A stretch of DNA of 64,000 nt from Paraburkholderia caffeinitolerans (GCF_902859945.1 NZ_CADIKL010000010.1:1-64000), one strand, 5' to 3'. Numbered from the stretch's first letter, positions 52,545 through 61,882 are shown. Numbers and translations: made by a program. The notes: generated from the letters alone by a model not told the origin.

Positions 52545-53504
52545 TCAAGCCGGCACCGCAACGGCGGCGACGAGCTTGTCGACGACCTGATCGGCGCTCA
52601 CAGTTTCCGCACTGGCGTCGTAAGACAGAATCAGGCGATGCCTGAGCACCGGGCGCACCACGGCGCGCACGTCGTCGGGCGTGACATAGTCGCGGCCGTC
52701 GAGCCACGCGTGCGCGCGGCTCGCGCGGTCCAGCCCGATCGCGCCGCGCGGGCTCGCGCCCACCTCGATCCAGCGTGCAAGCTCGGCGTCCAGCGTCTTC
52801 GGGTGGCGCGTCGCGTTGACGAGCGAGACGATGTAGTTGTCGATCGCGGGTGCGACTTCGACTTTCTGAATCTCGTGGCGCGCCGCGAATACCACCTCCT
52901 GTGCGAGTGTTTCGATCTCGCCCGGCGCCTCGGACGTTTCGCGGCGCAGCAGCTTCAGCATGTCGCGCTCGCTTTCCGGCGACGGATAGTCAATCAGCAC
53001 TTTCATGAGAAAGCGGTCCATTTGCGCCTCGGGCAACGGATAAGTGCCCTCCTGCTCGATGGGATTCTGCGTGGCCATCACGAGAAACAGGTCGGCCATC
53101 GGATGAGTCTTGCCCGCCACCGAGATTTGCCGCTCCTCCATCGCTTCGAGCAGCGCCGATTGAACCTTGGCAGGCGCGCGATTGATTTCGTCGGCGAGAA
53201 TCAGGTTGCCGAAAATCGGCCCGGGCTGAAACTGGAGCATGCGTTCGTTGCCGGATTGCAACAGCGTTTCACCGCCCGTGATATCAGAAGGCAGCAGATC
53301 GGGCGTGAACTGAATGCGGCGCATGGTCGCCGCAAGACGCGCCGCAATGGCCTTGACCGTGCGGGTCTTGGCGAGCCCCGGCAAGCTTTCGAGCAGCACA
53401 TGCCCGTCGGCGAGTAGTGCGATCAGCACCTGGCGCACCACGTCCTGCTGGCCAATTACCGCTTCATTTACACCCGCTTCGAAATGCAGAATGGTCTCTC
53501 TCAT
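52545..53504 (-). CDS. moxR: MoxR-family AAA+ ATPase
   Basis: 319 residues. Walker A region ESLPGLAKTRTV (39-50), Walker B NLILADEINRAPAKVQSALL, sensor 1 MATQNPIEQEGTYPLPEAQM, then DRFLMKVLIDYP, and sensor 2 GASPRGAIGLDRASRAHAW. MoxR proteins act as chaperones for maturation of exported or metal enzymes, through VWA partners. First gene of the six-gene minus-strand operon. It faces the formylglycine enzyme gene across 414 bases. The ATG at 53504 has an AGGA-type site. Confidence 0.95.
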   Translation of the reverse strand: MRETILHFEAGVNEAVIGQQDVVRQVLIALLADGHVLLESLPGLAKTRTVKAIAARLAATMRRIQFTPDLLPSDITGGETLLQSGNERMLQFQPGPIFGNLILADEINRAPAKVQSALLEAMEERQISVAGKTHPMADLFLVMATQNPIEQEGTYPLPEAQMDRFLMKVLIDYPSPESERDMLKLLRRETSEAPGEIETLAQEVVFAARHEIQKVEVAPAIDNYIVSLVNATRHPKTLDAELARWIEVGASPRGAIGLDRASRAHAWLDGRDYVTPDDVRAVVRPVLRHRLILSYDASAETVSADQVVDKLVAAVAVPA

Positions 53505-53918
53505 TGGTCTCGATTCCTGCCCTGATCACCGGATTTATACATAAAGTGGACCGCGCGCCATGGACCGTGAAAACCCATAATTCGGCCAGATCGCTTCCAA
53601 CATAGAATGCGGAGCAAGAAAACATCCTGACACAATTTCCGGGCAAATGTACAATCGCCCGCCCCGGTGGAATCGCAAGCGTGTAGATCGTCCGTTCGAA
53701 CGAGGCGAAAGCATTACTTTCGAATGACTTTATGCGAAATGTCACATACTGAATGAAAATGCGCTTCGAATTTCGCCGCCCACCCATTTGCCCACCCAAT
53801 AAAGCATTTTCATTGAGGGGCGAATTCGCTATATTGGGCGCTACGCGCTTTATCGGGTGCACGTTTTTCGTTATGGCGAATAAACAGGCACGCAGCGTGC
53901 TTTAAGCGAATACCATTC
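53505..53918. other. AT-rich divergent region between moxR and the FGE gene
   Basis: 414 bases with no gene supported on either strand; markedly lower GC than the flanks. It holds the divergent promoters. A candidate rightward sigma-70 promoter is at 53807-53835. A small hairpin, GCACGC-A-GCGTGC, lies about 25-35 bases before the FGE start. Confidence 0.5.
53807..53835 (+). promoter_or_regulatory. Candidate sigma-70 promoter for the FGE/sulfatase genes
   Basis: TTTTCA (53807-53812) and TATATT (53830-53835) are spaced by 17 bases, matching 4 of 6 and 5 of 6 consensus positions. They lie about 84 bases before the FGE start codon. Confidence 0.45.
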
Positions 53919-55157
53919 ATGACTATTCAGGAACGCGTCATCAGCAAGCAGGATAACGCCGCGGCGTCGCGCAATGCCAAAAGGACTAGCGGCACGGGCG
54001 GGCGGCGCAAGCTGCTGCTATGGGGCGCCGCGCTGGTGCTCGTGCCCGCCATCGCGGGCGGCGTCGTGGGTTGGGCGCTCAATGCCCATTCGAAGCCCAC
54101 GCCTTTCCAGGTCGTCCATGGCGACGGCGTAAACGGCCCGCGCGGCATGGTGTGGGTGCCAGGCGGCGACTTCCTCATGGGCAGCGACTCGCGCCTCGCC
54201 CAGCCCAACGAGCGGCCCGCACACGAAGTGCGCGTGCATGGCTTCTGGATGGACGAGCACCACGTCACCAACGCCGAGTTCCGCAAGTTCGTCGAAGCCA
54301 CGGGCTATGTGACCACGGCCGAGCGCAAGCCCGACTGGGACACGCTCAAGGTCCAACTGCCTCCCGACACGCCGCGCCCGCCCGACAGCCAGTTGGTGGC
54401 GGGCGCAATGGTGTTCGTGGGCACGCCCGAGCAGGTCTCCCTCAACGACTACTCGCGCTGGTGGCGCTACGTGCCGGGCGCGGACTGGCGTCACCCCCGA
54501 GGCCCGAAAAGCGACATCGTGGGCAAGGACAATCATCCGGTCGTTCAAGTCTCGTACGAAGACGCGCAAGCCTATGCGAAATGGGCCGGCGAGCGCTTGC
54601 CCACCGAGGCCGAATGGGAATTCGCCGCGCGCGGCGGCCTCGACCAGGCGACCTATGCCTGGGGCAACGATTTCGCGCCGGGCGGCAAACAGATGGCCAA
54701 CGTCTGGCAAGGGCAGCAGGCCCAGCCGTTTCCGGTCGTGAGCGCGAAGGCGGGCGGCGCAATCGGCACGAGCCCGGTCGGCACCTTTCCGGCCAACGGC
54801 TACGGGCTCTCGGACATGACCGGCAACGCATGGCAGTGGGTCGCCGACTGGTATCGCGCCGACGCGTTCCGCCGCGAGGCGTCCACCAGTGTTGTCGACA
54901 ATCCGGCCGGCCCCGCGCAGTCGTGGGACCCCACCGACGTCGGCGTGCCGGTGGATGCGCCCAAGCGCGTCACGCGCGGCGGCTCGTTCCTGTGCAACGA
55001 AGCCTATTGCCTGAGCTACCGCCCGAGCGCGCGGCGCGGCACCGACCCGTACAACAGCATGTCGCATCTCGGCTTTCGTCTCGTGATGGACGAAAGCGCC
55101 TGGAAGAACGCGCAATTGCGCGCCGAAGCCGCGCGCGCGGCGCCGGCCGGCGGCTGA
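53919..55157 (+). CDS. Membrane-anchored formylglycine-generating enzyme (sulfatase-modifying factor)
   Basis: 412 residues. It oxidises the active-site Cys of type I sulfatases to formylglycine. The N-terminus is basic (RRK at 29-31) followed by one membrane segment at about 32-53, so the catalytic domain should lie in the periplasm. The FGE domain opens GMVWVPGGDFLMGSDSRLAQ and has HPVVQVSYEDAQAYAKWAGE, LPTEAEWEFAARGG and NAWQWVADWY. Near the C-terminus GGSFLCNEAYCLSYRPSARR carries Cys359 and Cys364, equivalent to the copper-binding catalytic pair of true FGE; many FGE-like proteins lack these. The sulfatase gene follows 172 bases downstream. Confidence 0.9.
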   Translation: MTIQERVISKQDNAAASRNAKRTSGTGGRRKLLLWGAALVLVPAIAGGVVGWALNAHSKPTPFQVVHGDGVNGPRGMVWVPGGDFLMGSDSRLAQPNERPAHEVRVHGFWMDEHHVTNAEFRKFVEATGYVTTAERKPDWDTLKVQLPPDTPRPPDSQLVAGAMVFVGTPEQVSLNDYSRWWRYVPGADWRHPRGPKSDIVGKDNHPVVQVSYEDAQAYAKWAGERLPTEAEWEFAARGGLDQATYAWGNDFAPGGKQMANVWQGQQAQPFPVVSAKAGGAIGTSPVGTFPANGYGLSDMTGNAWQWVADWYRADAFRREASTSVVDNPAGPAQSWDPTDVGVPVDAPKRVTRGGSFLCNEAYCLSYRPSARRGTDPYNSMSHLGFRLVMDESAWKNAQLRAEAARAAPAGG

Positions 55158-55242
55158 TCGACGAGCGGACAAGCGGACAAGCGTTACCGAGCACCATGAA
55201 GCAAGCGCCTTATCCGCAGGAACGAGGCGCCCAGGACAGGCG

Positions 55243-55291
55243 GCCCCGCGCGGTTGCGGGGCACAGCCGAACCGCCCGCGAGCGCGGGCGG
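55243..55291. other. Twin GC hairpins between FGE and sulfatase genes
   Basis: GCCCCGC (55243-55249) pairs with GCGGGGC (55256-55262), and CCGCCCGCG (55272-55280) pairs with CGCGGGCGG (55283-55291) with a 2-base loop. They fall in the 172-base spacer without T runs, so they may partly terminate, stabilise the sulfatase message or act as a leader structure. Confidence 0.6.
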
Positions 55292-55329
55292 CATGACTGC
55301 ATTACCCAGGCACCGGAGAAACGGAGAGA

Positions 55330-57018
55330 ATGACAATGACAAAATTGCCGCGCAGTAAGCGGTTGGCGACCTGGAGTTCCTTGCTCGCGCTCGGCGGCGT
55401 ATGCGCCGTGCTGGCGTTCTCGGACCCGACGCTCGCCCCCGCGCAAACCACCCAGCCGCCCAAGGCAGCGCCAGCGGCGAAACCGCCCGCGCAGAACACG
55501 AGCAAGCCGAACATCCTCGTGATCTTCGGCGACGACGTTGGCATCAGCAACATCAGCGCGTATTCGCAGGGCCTCGTGGGATACCGCACGCCGAACATCG
55601 ACCGCATCGCCCACGAAGGCATGATGTTCACCGACTACTACGGCGAGAACAGTTGCACGGCGGGCCGCTCGTCGTTCATCACCGGGCAGACGCCGCTGCG
55701 CACGGGGCTTTCGAAGGTGGGCGCGCCGGGCGCGCCGGTCGGCCTGCAGAAGGGCGACATCACCATCGCGCAGGCGCTCAAGCCGCTCGGCTACGCCACC
55801 GGCCAGTTCGGCAAGAACCACCTCGGCGACAAAAACGAGTATCTGCCGACCAACCACGGCTTCGACGAGTTCTACGGCAACCTCTATCACCTGAACGCCG
55901 AGGAGGAGCCCGAGCGCCCCTACTGGCCGAAGGACAAGAATGATCCGTACGTGAAGAACTTCTCGCCGCGCGGCATCATTCATAGCACCGCGGACGGCAA
56001 GGTGCAGGACGTTGGGCCGCTGACCGCCAAGCGCATGGAGACGGTCGACGATGAAACCGGCGCGAAGGCCGCCGACTTCATCACGCGCCAGACCAAGGCT
56101 GGCAAGCCGTTCTTCGTCTGGATGAACTACACGCGCATGCACGTCTACACGCACGTGCGTCCCGAGTTCCGCGGCAAGAGCGGCATGCCCGGCAACGAGT
56201 ATGCGGACGGCATGTGGGAGCACGACCAGGACGTCGGCAAGCTGCTCAAGCTGCTCGACGACCTGAAGATCTCGAACAACACGATCGTCGTCTACACGAC
56301 GGACAACGGACCGAACGAGTGGTCATGGCCCGACGCCGCCGTGTCGCCGTTCCGTGGCGAAAAGGACTCGAACTGGGAAGGCGCGTTCCGCGTGCCGGCC
56401 ATGGTGCGCTGGCCCGGCCACATCAAGGCCGGCGAGGTCTCGAACCAGCTCTTCTCGGGCATGGACTGGTTCCCGACGCTGCTCGACGCGGCCGGCGACT
56501 CCGGCGTGAAGGATCGTCTGCTCAAGGGCTGGACGCCCAAGGGCAGCAGCACGAACTTCAAGGTGCATCTGGACGGCTACGACCAGTTGCCGTTCCTGAC
56601 CGGCAAGACCAACAAGGACCCGCGCACCGAGTTCTTCTACTTCAACGACGACGGCGAGCTCGTCGCGATGCGCTGGGATCAGGACGGCATGGCGTGGAAG
56701 ACGGTTTTCTGCGAGCAGCGTGCTCCGGGCAACCTGAACGTCTGGCAAGAGCCGTTCGTGTGCCTGCGGTTGCCGAAGGTGTTCAACCTGCGCATGGACC
56801 CGTATGAGAAAGCGGATATCACTTCCGACCAGTACAACGACTGGCTCGCGAAGAATGCCTATCTGGTGGAAATCGGGACGATGAAAGCGAGCGCCTTCCT
56901 GCAGACCTTCGTTGCTTACCCGCCGAGCCAGAAGCCCGCGAGCTTCAGCATCGACCAGGTACGCAAGGAAGTTGACGCGAAGATCGACGCTGAGATGAAG
57001 AAGCGCGCTCAAAAGTAA
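55330..57018 (+). CDS. Exported arylsulfatase-type sulfatase (formylglycine class)
   Basis: 562 residues. A Sec-type signal (ATWSSLLALGGVCAVLAF) ends near PAQT, so it acts in the periplasm or outside. The alkaline-phosphatase-like core begins NILVIFGDDVGISN, with metal ligands Asp68 and Asp69. The modification motif is CTAGR at 109-113 in NSCTAGRSSFITG, with Ala in place of Pro. Later come GKNHLGDKNEYLP (Lys/His), HDQDVGKLLKLLDDL and TTDNGPNEW. It hydrolyses a sulfate ester (or related phosphonate) of unknown substrate. The FGE upstream is the obvious activator. A strong hairpin follows. Confidence 0.92.
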   Translation: MTMTKLPRSKRLATWSSLLALGGVCAVLAFSDPTLAPAQTTQPPKAAPAAKPPAQNTSKPNILVIFGDDVGISNISAYSQGLVGYRTPNIDRIAHEGMMFTDYYGENSCTAGRSSFITGQTPLRTGLSKVGAPGAPVGLQKGDITIAQALKPLGYATGQFGKNHLGDKNEYLPTNHGFDEFYGNLYHLNAEEEPERPYWPKDKNDPYVKNFSPRGIIHSTADGKVQDVGPLTAKRMETVDDETGAKAADFITRQTKAGKPFFVWMNYTRMHVYTHVRPEFRGKSGMPGNEYADGMWEHDQDVGKLLKLLDDLKISNNTIVVYTTDNGPNEWSWPDAAVSPFRGEKDSNWEGAFRVPAMVRWPGHIKAGEVSNQLFSGMDWFPTLLDAAGDSGVKDRLLKGWTPKGSSTNFKVHLDGYDQLPFLTGKTNKDPRTEFFYFNDDGELVAMRWDQDGMAWKTVFCEQRAPGNLNVWQEPFVCLRLPKVFNLRMDPYEKADITSDQYNDWLAKNAYLVEIGTMKASAFLQTFVAYPPSQKPASFSIDQVRKEVDAKIDAEMKKRAQK

Positions 57019-57038
57019 CACCCATTTGTAACACCCCC

Positions 57039-57077
57039 ATCCCGGGCGCACGGACACCCTATCTGTGCGCCCGGGAT
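57039..57077 (+). terminator. 13-bp stem terminator after the sulfatase gene
   Basis: ATCCCGGGCGCAC (57039-57051) pairs exactly with GTGCGCCCGGGAT (57065-57077) around a 13-base loop, with TTTT 5 bases later. It lies between the sulfatase and MFS/synthase genes, so the latter probably has its own promoter or depends on readthrough. Confidence 0.75.
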
Positions 57078-57098
57078 TCACGTTTTGCCCCCCCGCCG

Positions 57099-59747
57099 AT
57101 GACCTCCTCTCCCTCCACGATCAGCCGCAGCGCACGCCGCGACCGGCATAGCCGGCAGCAGCCTCCCGCCACTCCATCCCCCGACACCGAAGCACCGGCA
57201 CGCTGGCAACCCGCCATGTCGCCTACGCTCGCGGCCGGGCTGCTGTTCCTCTCGGGCGCAGCCGCGCTCGTGTACCAGGTGCTGTGGATCAAGCAGCTTT
57301 CGCTGGTCGTGGGCATCGACGTCCACGCCGTAACGATCGGCGTGAGCGCCTTTTTCGGCGGGCTCGCGCTGGGCAGCGCCTGGTTCGGCCGCCGCGCCGA
57401 CTGCAGCGCGCAGCCGCTGCGCCTTTATGCGTTGCTCGAAGTGGCGACGCTCGTGCTCGCGCCGCTCGCGACCTTCGGCCTTGCGTATGCGGCTGCGCCG
57501 TTCGCGATGATTGAAGCGCGCGCCGGCCTGCTCGCGTGGGCGCTGCCGTTCGTGCTCGTCGGCCTGCCCGCGATCCCGATGGGCGGCACCCTGCCCGTGC
57601 TCACGCGCGCGCTGGGCGTGGCTGCGCCATTGACGGCCCGTGCCGGCGGACGACTCTACGCGGCGAACACGGCAGGCGCCGTGTTCGGCACGCTGGTGGC
57701 GCCGTTCGCGCTGATTCCCGCGCTGGGCGTGCAAACGAGCGCCTGCTGCGCCGCGCTGCTGAACGCGGCGGCCTGCGTGCTGGCTTTGCTTCTCGCACGC
57801 CGCAAGCCGGCGGCCGCGCAGGACGACACGTACAACGACACTCGCGCGGCTCAAGCCACGCAGCCCGCTCAAGCCACACAAGCCGCCAGCCCCGAAGCGG
57901 GCGCGCGCGCCGAATCCGGCACGGCGCGCCTTGCCTTCGCGCTCTACGCGCTGGCCGGCGGCATTGCGCTCGGCTACGAGGTGGTCTGGTCGCAAGCCAT
58001 CGTCCAGTTCATCAGCACGCGCGCGTTCGCCTTCGCCGTCGTGCTCGCCACCTATCTGCTCGGTCTCGCACTCGGCAGCGCCTGCGCGACTCGCAGCGCG
58101 GCGCGCTCACCCGATCCGTGGAGCCGCTTCGCCATCCTGATCATTGCGGCAGGACTCGTCTCGCTGCTCGAAATCGCCGCCGTGGGCGCGTGGCTGCCGC
58201 AGTGGCAAGCCGGGCTCGCGCAAACCGTGCTGAACCATACCGGCAGCCTGCTCGCCGCCATGTGCGCGCGCTTCGCGCTCGCGGCGTTTTTCGTGGTGTT
58301 CGTGCCGACGCTGCTGCTCGGCGCGGCCTTTCCGTTCGCGGTGCGCCTCTCGGCGCGCGAGGCCCGCGTAGGCCATAGCGTGGGCGCGCTGGTCGCACTC
58401 AACACGGCGGGCGGCATAGTCGGCGCAATGCTCACCGGCTTCGTCCTCGTGCCGTCGCTCGGCGTCGTGCGCACGCTGGCCGTGCTCGCCGTTGCCGCCG
58501 CCGCGCTCGGCGTGATCGCGACTATCAACGGCCCCGGCGTGCGCAACGTGGGCCGCTGGGCCGTCGGCGCGCTCGTGCTCGGCACCGTCGCCGCGTCGCT
58601 GCTCACGCCCGTCGACCGGCTCGCCGTGCTGCTCGCGAAGACGCGCGGCGGCACGCTGGTCTCCTACGAGGAAAGCGCCGGCTCCACCGTCGCCGTGCTC
58701 GAGCAGACGGCGGGCAAGCACCACTTCAAGCGCCTCTACATTCAGGGCGTGTCCAATTCCGGCGACGCGATGACCTCGCAGCGCTACATGCGCCTCCAGG
58801 CCCTGCTCCCGCTGCTGATCGACCGCGAAACGCCGCGCTCGGCGCTTGTCATCGGGCTCGGCACGGGGATCACGGGCGGCGCGCTGCTCGCCTATCCGGG
58901 ACTCGAAACGCGCACGATTGCCGAACTGCTGCCGGCCGTGGTGCGCGCCGCGGGCCAGTTCGACGGCAACTTCGACGTGACCCGCGACCCTCGCGTGAAG
59001 ATTCATCAGCGTGACGGCCGCCGCGAGTTGCTCGCGAATCCCGCGCGCTACGACCTCATCACACTGGAGCCGCCGCCGCCCTCAGCCGCCGGCGTCGTCA
59101 ATCTGTACTCGACCGACTTCTACCGGCTCGCGGCCGCGCGGCTGCAACCGGGCGGGCTGGTCGCGCAATGGCTGCCGCTCGCGACCCAGAACGAGAACGA
59201 TACGCGCGCGCTGATCCGCAGCTTCGTGCAGGTGTTTCCGCACGCGACGCTCTGGACCACCGAGTTGCACGAGATGCTGCTGGTTGGCTCGCTGCAGCCC
59301 ATCGAGCTGAACGTGCCGCGCATTAGCGCGCGTTTCGCCGATCCTTCGGTTTCCGAAGCATTGAGCGCGGTGGGCATCGACTCGCCAGCGGCATTGATGG
59401 CGACTTACATCACCGACCGCGCCGGCCTCGAGTACTACGCAGCCGACGCGCTGCCCGTCACCGACGACCGGCCCCGCATCGAATACGCGAACTGGCTGCG
59501 GCGCGAGGAATTCCCGCAGACGCTCGCCCACCTCATGGAACTCGCCGTCAATCCACCGCTCGTGGGCGCCGACGCGGCATTCCGCGCCCAAGTGGCGAAC
59601 CAGAGCGCGATTCTGCAGATGTTCTACCACGCGTCGCTCGACGCTTATTCCGGCGACCGCCAAGGCTGGTCCCGCTCGATCGGGAAAGTCACCCTGGCCG
59701 ATCCGCTCAATCCTTACTACGACTGGTTCACCGGCATAGGCCAGTAG
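57099..59747 (+). CDS. Fused MFS-like membrane protein and spermidine-synthase-like domain
   Basis: 882 residues. About 12-14 hydrophobic segments fill residues 40-510 (LAAGLLFLSGAAALVYQVLW; GLALGSAWFGRR; GGIALGYEVVWSQAIVQF; GGIVGAMLTGFVLVPSLGVV). The C-terminal third is a SAM-type Rossmann domain (SALVIGLGTGITGGALLAYP from about 580, then DGRRELLANPARYDLITLEP and YSTDFYRLAAARLQPGGLVA). Such fusions are common in bacteria; true aminopropyl transfer is rarely shown. There is no ribosome binding site at ATG 57099; ATG 57216 (residue 40) is the alternative. It follows the sulfatase terminator. Confidence 0.88.
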   Translation: MTSSPSTISRSARRDRHSRQQPPATPSPDTEAPARWQPAMSPTLAAGLLFLSGAAALVYQVLWIKQLSLVVGIDVHAVTIGVSAFFGGLALGSAWFGRRADCSAQPLRLYALLEVATLVLAPLATFGLAYAAAPFAMIEARAGLLAWALPFVLVGLPAIPMGGTLPVLTRALGVAAPLTARAGGRLYAANTAGAVFGTLVAPFALIPALGVQTSACCAALLNAAACVLALLLARRKPAAAQDDTYNDTRAAQATQPAQATQAASPEAGARAESGTARLAFALYALAGGIALGYEVVWSQAIVQFISTRAFAFAVVLATYLLGLALGSACATRSAARSPDPWSRFAILIIAAGLVSLLEIAAVGAWLPQWQAGLAQTVLNHTGSLLAAMCARFALAAFFVVFVPTLLLGAAFPFAVRLSAREARVGHSVGALVALNTAGGIVGAMLTGFVLVPSLGVVRTLAVLAVAAAALGVIATINGPGVRNVGRWAVGALVLGTVAASLLTPVDRLAVLLAKTRGGTLVSYEESAGSTVAVLEQTAGKHHFKRLYIQGVSNSGDAMTSQRYMRLQALLPLLIDRETPRSALVIGLGTGITGGALLAYPGLETRTIAELLPAVVRAAGQFDGNFDVTRDPRVKIHQRDGRRELLANPARYDLITLEPPPPSAAGVVNLYSTDFYRLAAARLQPGGLVAQWLPLATQNENDTRALIRSFVQVFPHATLWTTELHEMLLVGSLQPIELNVPRISARFADPSVSEALSAVGIDSPAALMATYITDRAGLEYYAADALPVTDDRPRIEYANWLRREEFPQTLAHLMELAVNPPLVGADAAFRAQVANQSAILQMFYHASLDAYSGDRQGWSRSIGKVTLADPLNPYYDWFTGIGQ

Positions 59748-59816
59748 TTCGCAATTCGCGCTGGCGCGCGCCGTGGCTTTGGCAGAAGATAGGCTATCGC
59801 CATTGAGGAGCGCGCC

Positions 59817-60116
59817 ATGAAATTCGTGCCACTCAGGTACGCAGCCGGCGTCGCCGATGCGTTATGGAGTATCTGCGCTGTGGCCACCCTGCCCGGCGCG
59901 GCGTACCAGACCACGGTTCAGCTATCGAGCGGGAAACACCTGCTGTGCAGCGTGAATGAAACGCCGCCCGCTGGCGAACCGGCGGTTTTGACACGCCGCG
60001 AGCAGGACCAGGCCGAGGTGCTGGCGACGCAGCGCCTGCGGCTGCTCAGCGGGCCGTATTCGGATTACCCGTCGGATTACACCGCGCCTACCGTGGCTTG
60101 CGTGAATGCGGATTGA
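59817..60116 (+). CDS. Small hypothetical protein
   Basis: 99 residues from ATG 59817, with GAGGAG upstream, which is the main evidence that it is real. A weakly hydrophobic stretch (ADALWSICAVATLPGAAY) at 13-30 could be a signal. The rest, TTVQLSSGKHLLCSVNETPP then REQDQAEVLATQRLRLLSGP, matches no family I know. It contains two Cys besides one in the hydrophobic stretch. It sits between the MFS/synthase gene and a gap before dctA. Confidence 0.55.
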   Translation: MKFVPLRYAAGVADALWSICAVATLPGAAYQTTVQLSSGKHLLCSVNETPPAGEPAVLTRREQDQAEVLATQRLRLLSGPYSDYPSDYTAPTVACVNAD

Positions 60117-60363
60117 AATGCGCAATCCTGTGAAGGCATAAAGGGTATCCGCATATGCGCGTGGATGCCGGGCTCTCTCTGTTGCATCGCAAAAATTGGG
60201 CGCGCTAACCGTGCGGCGCTTGGCGGACACATTTCGACCCGATGGCGACAACCGGTGTGATTCTTGGGACGTCCGCTCTGCGTCGAGGAACGGACGTCGC
60301 ATTGCAACGGGCGTCGGAATCTCGCTTGGCCCGCCATCCGGAACACGAAGCCTTGTCTCTTCT
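60117..60363. other. Intergenic region with no assigned gene
   Basis: 247 bases between convergent genes. GACGTCCG (60268-60275) and CGGACGTC (60291-60298) form a possible hairpin terminator for dctA, without a T run. Short frames here show no family resemblance. The composition differs slightly from the flanks and it may be a scar of past insertion. Confidence 0.45.
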
Positions 60364-61725
60364 TTAGCGATTTCTGGCGCCTGTTGCAGGCTCGCCAACC
60401 GGCAAAGAGATGCCTATGGATTCCAGCTTTTCCTGAGAGGTGTCAACAACGCTGAAGTCGAGATCGCGATTCAGGACCGCACGCGCCCGATTGACATCCA
60501 TTGCACCCTCCCAGCGTGCGACCACGATGGTCGCCACGCCATTGCCGATAAGGTTCGTGACGGCGCGAGCTTCGTTCAGGAAGCGGTCCACGCCCAGAAG
60601 CAGCACGAGACCCGAGACCGGTATTTTGTGCATCGAGGCAAGTGTCGCTGCGAGTGCGACGAAACCCGCCCCCGCCACGCCAGCGGACCCCTTCGAGGTC
60701 AGGAGCAGAACGCCGAGCACGACGAGCTGATCGAGCAACGTCAGATGGATGTTCATCGCCTGCGCAACAAACATCGCCGCCATCGTGAGGTAAATCGCGG
60801 TCCCATCAGCGTTGAACGTATAGCCGGTCGGCAGCACCATGCCGACGACGGGGCGCGAGCATCCGAGGTTTTCCATCTTGATGAGCATTTGAGGCAGGAC
60901 GGCCTCGGTCGACGCCGTGCCGAGCGTGATCAGAATCTCATCCCGGATATAGCGGAGATACTTCCAGAGCGACAGACCGCAGAGTCGCATGACGATGCCG
61001 AGTACGACCACGACAAAGAAGATCGACGTCAGGTACAAACAAAGCATGAGTTGTCCGAACGACGCCAGCGTGCCGAGGCCGTACTTCGCGATCGTGAATG
61101 CCATGCCGCCAAACGCGCCAACGGGCGCTACGTACATGACGATGCGCACGACACCGAACATCCCTTGCAGGAACATGTCGAGCATATCCACGAGTGGAGC
61201 GGTGCGTGGGCCGAGTTTCGCCAGTGAGATGGCGAACAGCACGGAGAAGAAAATGATTGGCAGGATTTCGCCGTTCGCAAAAGCGCCGACGATGCTGTTC
61301 GGCACGATGCTCATCAGGAACCCGAGCGCCGTGTGTTCGTGCGCGACGTGAGCGTAACTTGCGATCGCCGAACTGTCGATGTGCGCCGGGTCGATGTTCA
61401 TGCCGCTGCCGGGCCTGATCATGTTGACGACAAACAGACCCACGACGAGCGCAATGGTCGAGGCCACTTCGAAGTAGAGCACCGCCTTGACGCCGACGCG
61501 GCCCGCTTCGTGCAGGTCATTCATTCGCGCGATGCCCACTACGACCGATGCGAAGATGATCGGCGCGAGCAACATGCGGATCAGCTTGATGAACAGGTCG
61601 CCGAGCGGTTTGAGATCGGCGCCGATATTCGGGTAGAAATGGCCGACGAGAATGCCGGCCACGATACCGATCAAGACCTGTACGTAGAGCCTGGAAAGCG
61701 TCTTTTTGAGTTTTGAGGACCGCAT
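60364..61725 (-). CDS. dctA: C4-dicarboxylate/proton-cation symporter DctA
   Basis: 453 residues from ATG 61725 (AGGAG upstream). Inner-membrane uptake of succinate, fumarate, malate and related acids, including tartrate-like ones. Typical DctA segments: YVQVLIGIVAGILVGHFYP, FIKLIRMLLAPIIFASVVVG, the Ser-rich hairpin ITLGTASTEAVLPQML, VLPTGYTFNADGTAIYLTMA, and SKGSAGVAGAGFVALAATL. It follows the tartrate dehydratase gene by 157 bases in the same direction, suggesting it feeds that enzyme. A LysR gene divergent to the dehydratase probably regulates both. Confidence 0.95.
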   Translation of the reverse strand: MRSSKLKKTLSRLYVQVLIGIVAGILVGHFYPNIGADLKPLGDLFIKLIRMLLAPIIFASVVVGIARMNDLHEAGRVGVKAVLYFEVASTIALVVGLFVVNMIRPGSGMNIDPAHIDSSAIASYAHVAHEHTALGFLMSIVPNSIVGAFANGEILPIIFFSVLFAISLAKLGPRTAPLVDMLDMFLQGMFGVVRIVMYVAPVGAFGGMAFTIAKYGLGTLASFGQLMLCLYLTSIFFVVVVLGIVMRLCGLSLWKYLRYIRDEILITLGTASTEAVLPQMLIKMENLGCSRPVVGMVLPTGYTFNADGTAIYLTMAAMFVAQAMNIHLTLLDQLVVLGVLLLTSKGSAGVAGAGFVALAATLASMHKIPVSGLVLLLGVDRFLNEARAVTNLIGNGVATIVVARWEGAMDVNRARAVLNRDLDFSVVDTSQEKLESIGISLPVGEPATGARNR

Positions 61726-61882
61726 GTCTGTCTCCTGAGCATGGCGCCATCCACATGAATCTGGGCGACCGCCAACCGCCGTGCGTGCGGCGATTGTGTT
61801 TCCGGTCGCGGCTTTGCTGCTTTCATCCGTTCTTCGGGAGAAGGAAGTGCCAGCCATTCCAGGCCGGCGCATGAGGTTGGCT

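Noticed and set aside
60117..60363. Possible insertion-sequence remnant before dctA
   Set aside because: No terminal inverted repeats, target duplication or transposase motif could be identified; left as unassigned intergenic sequence.
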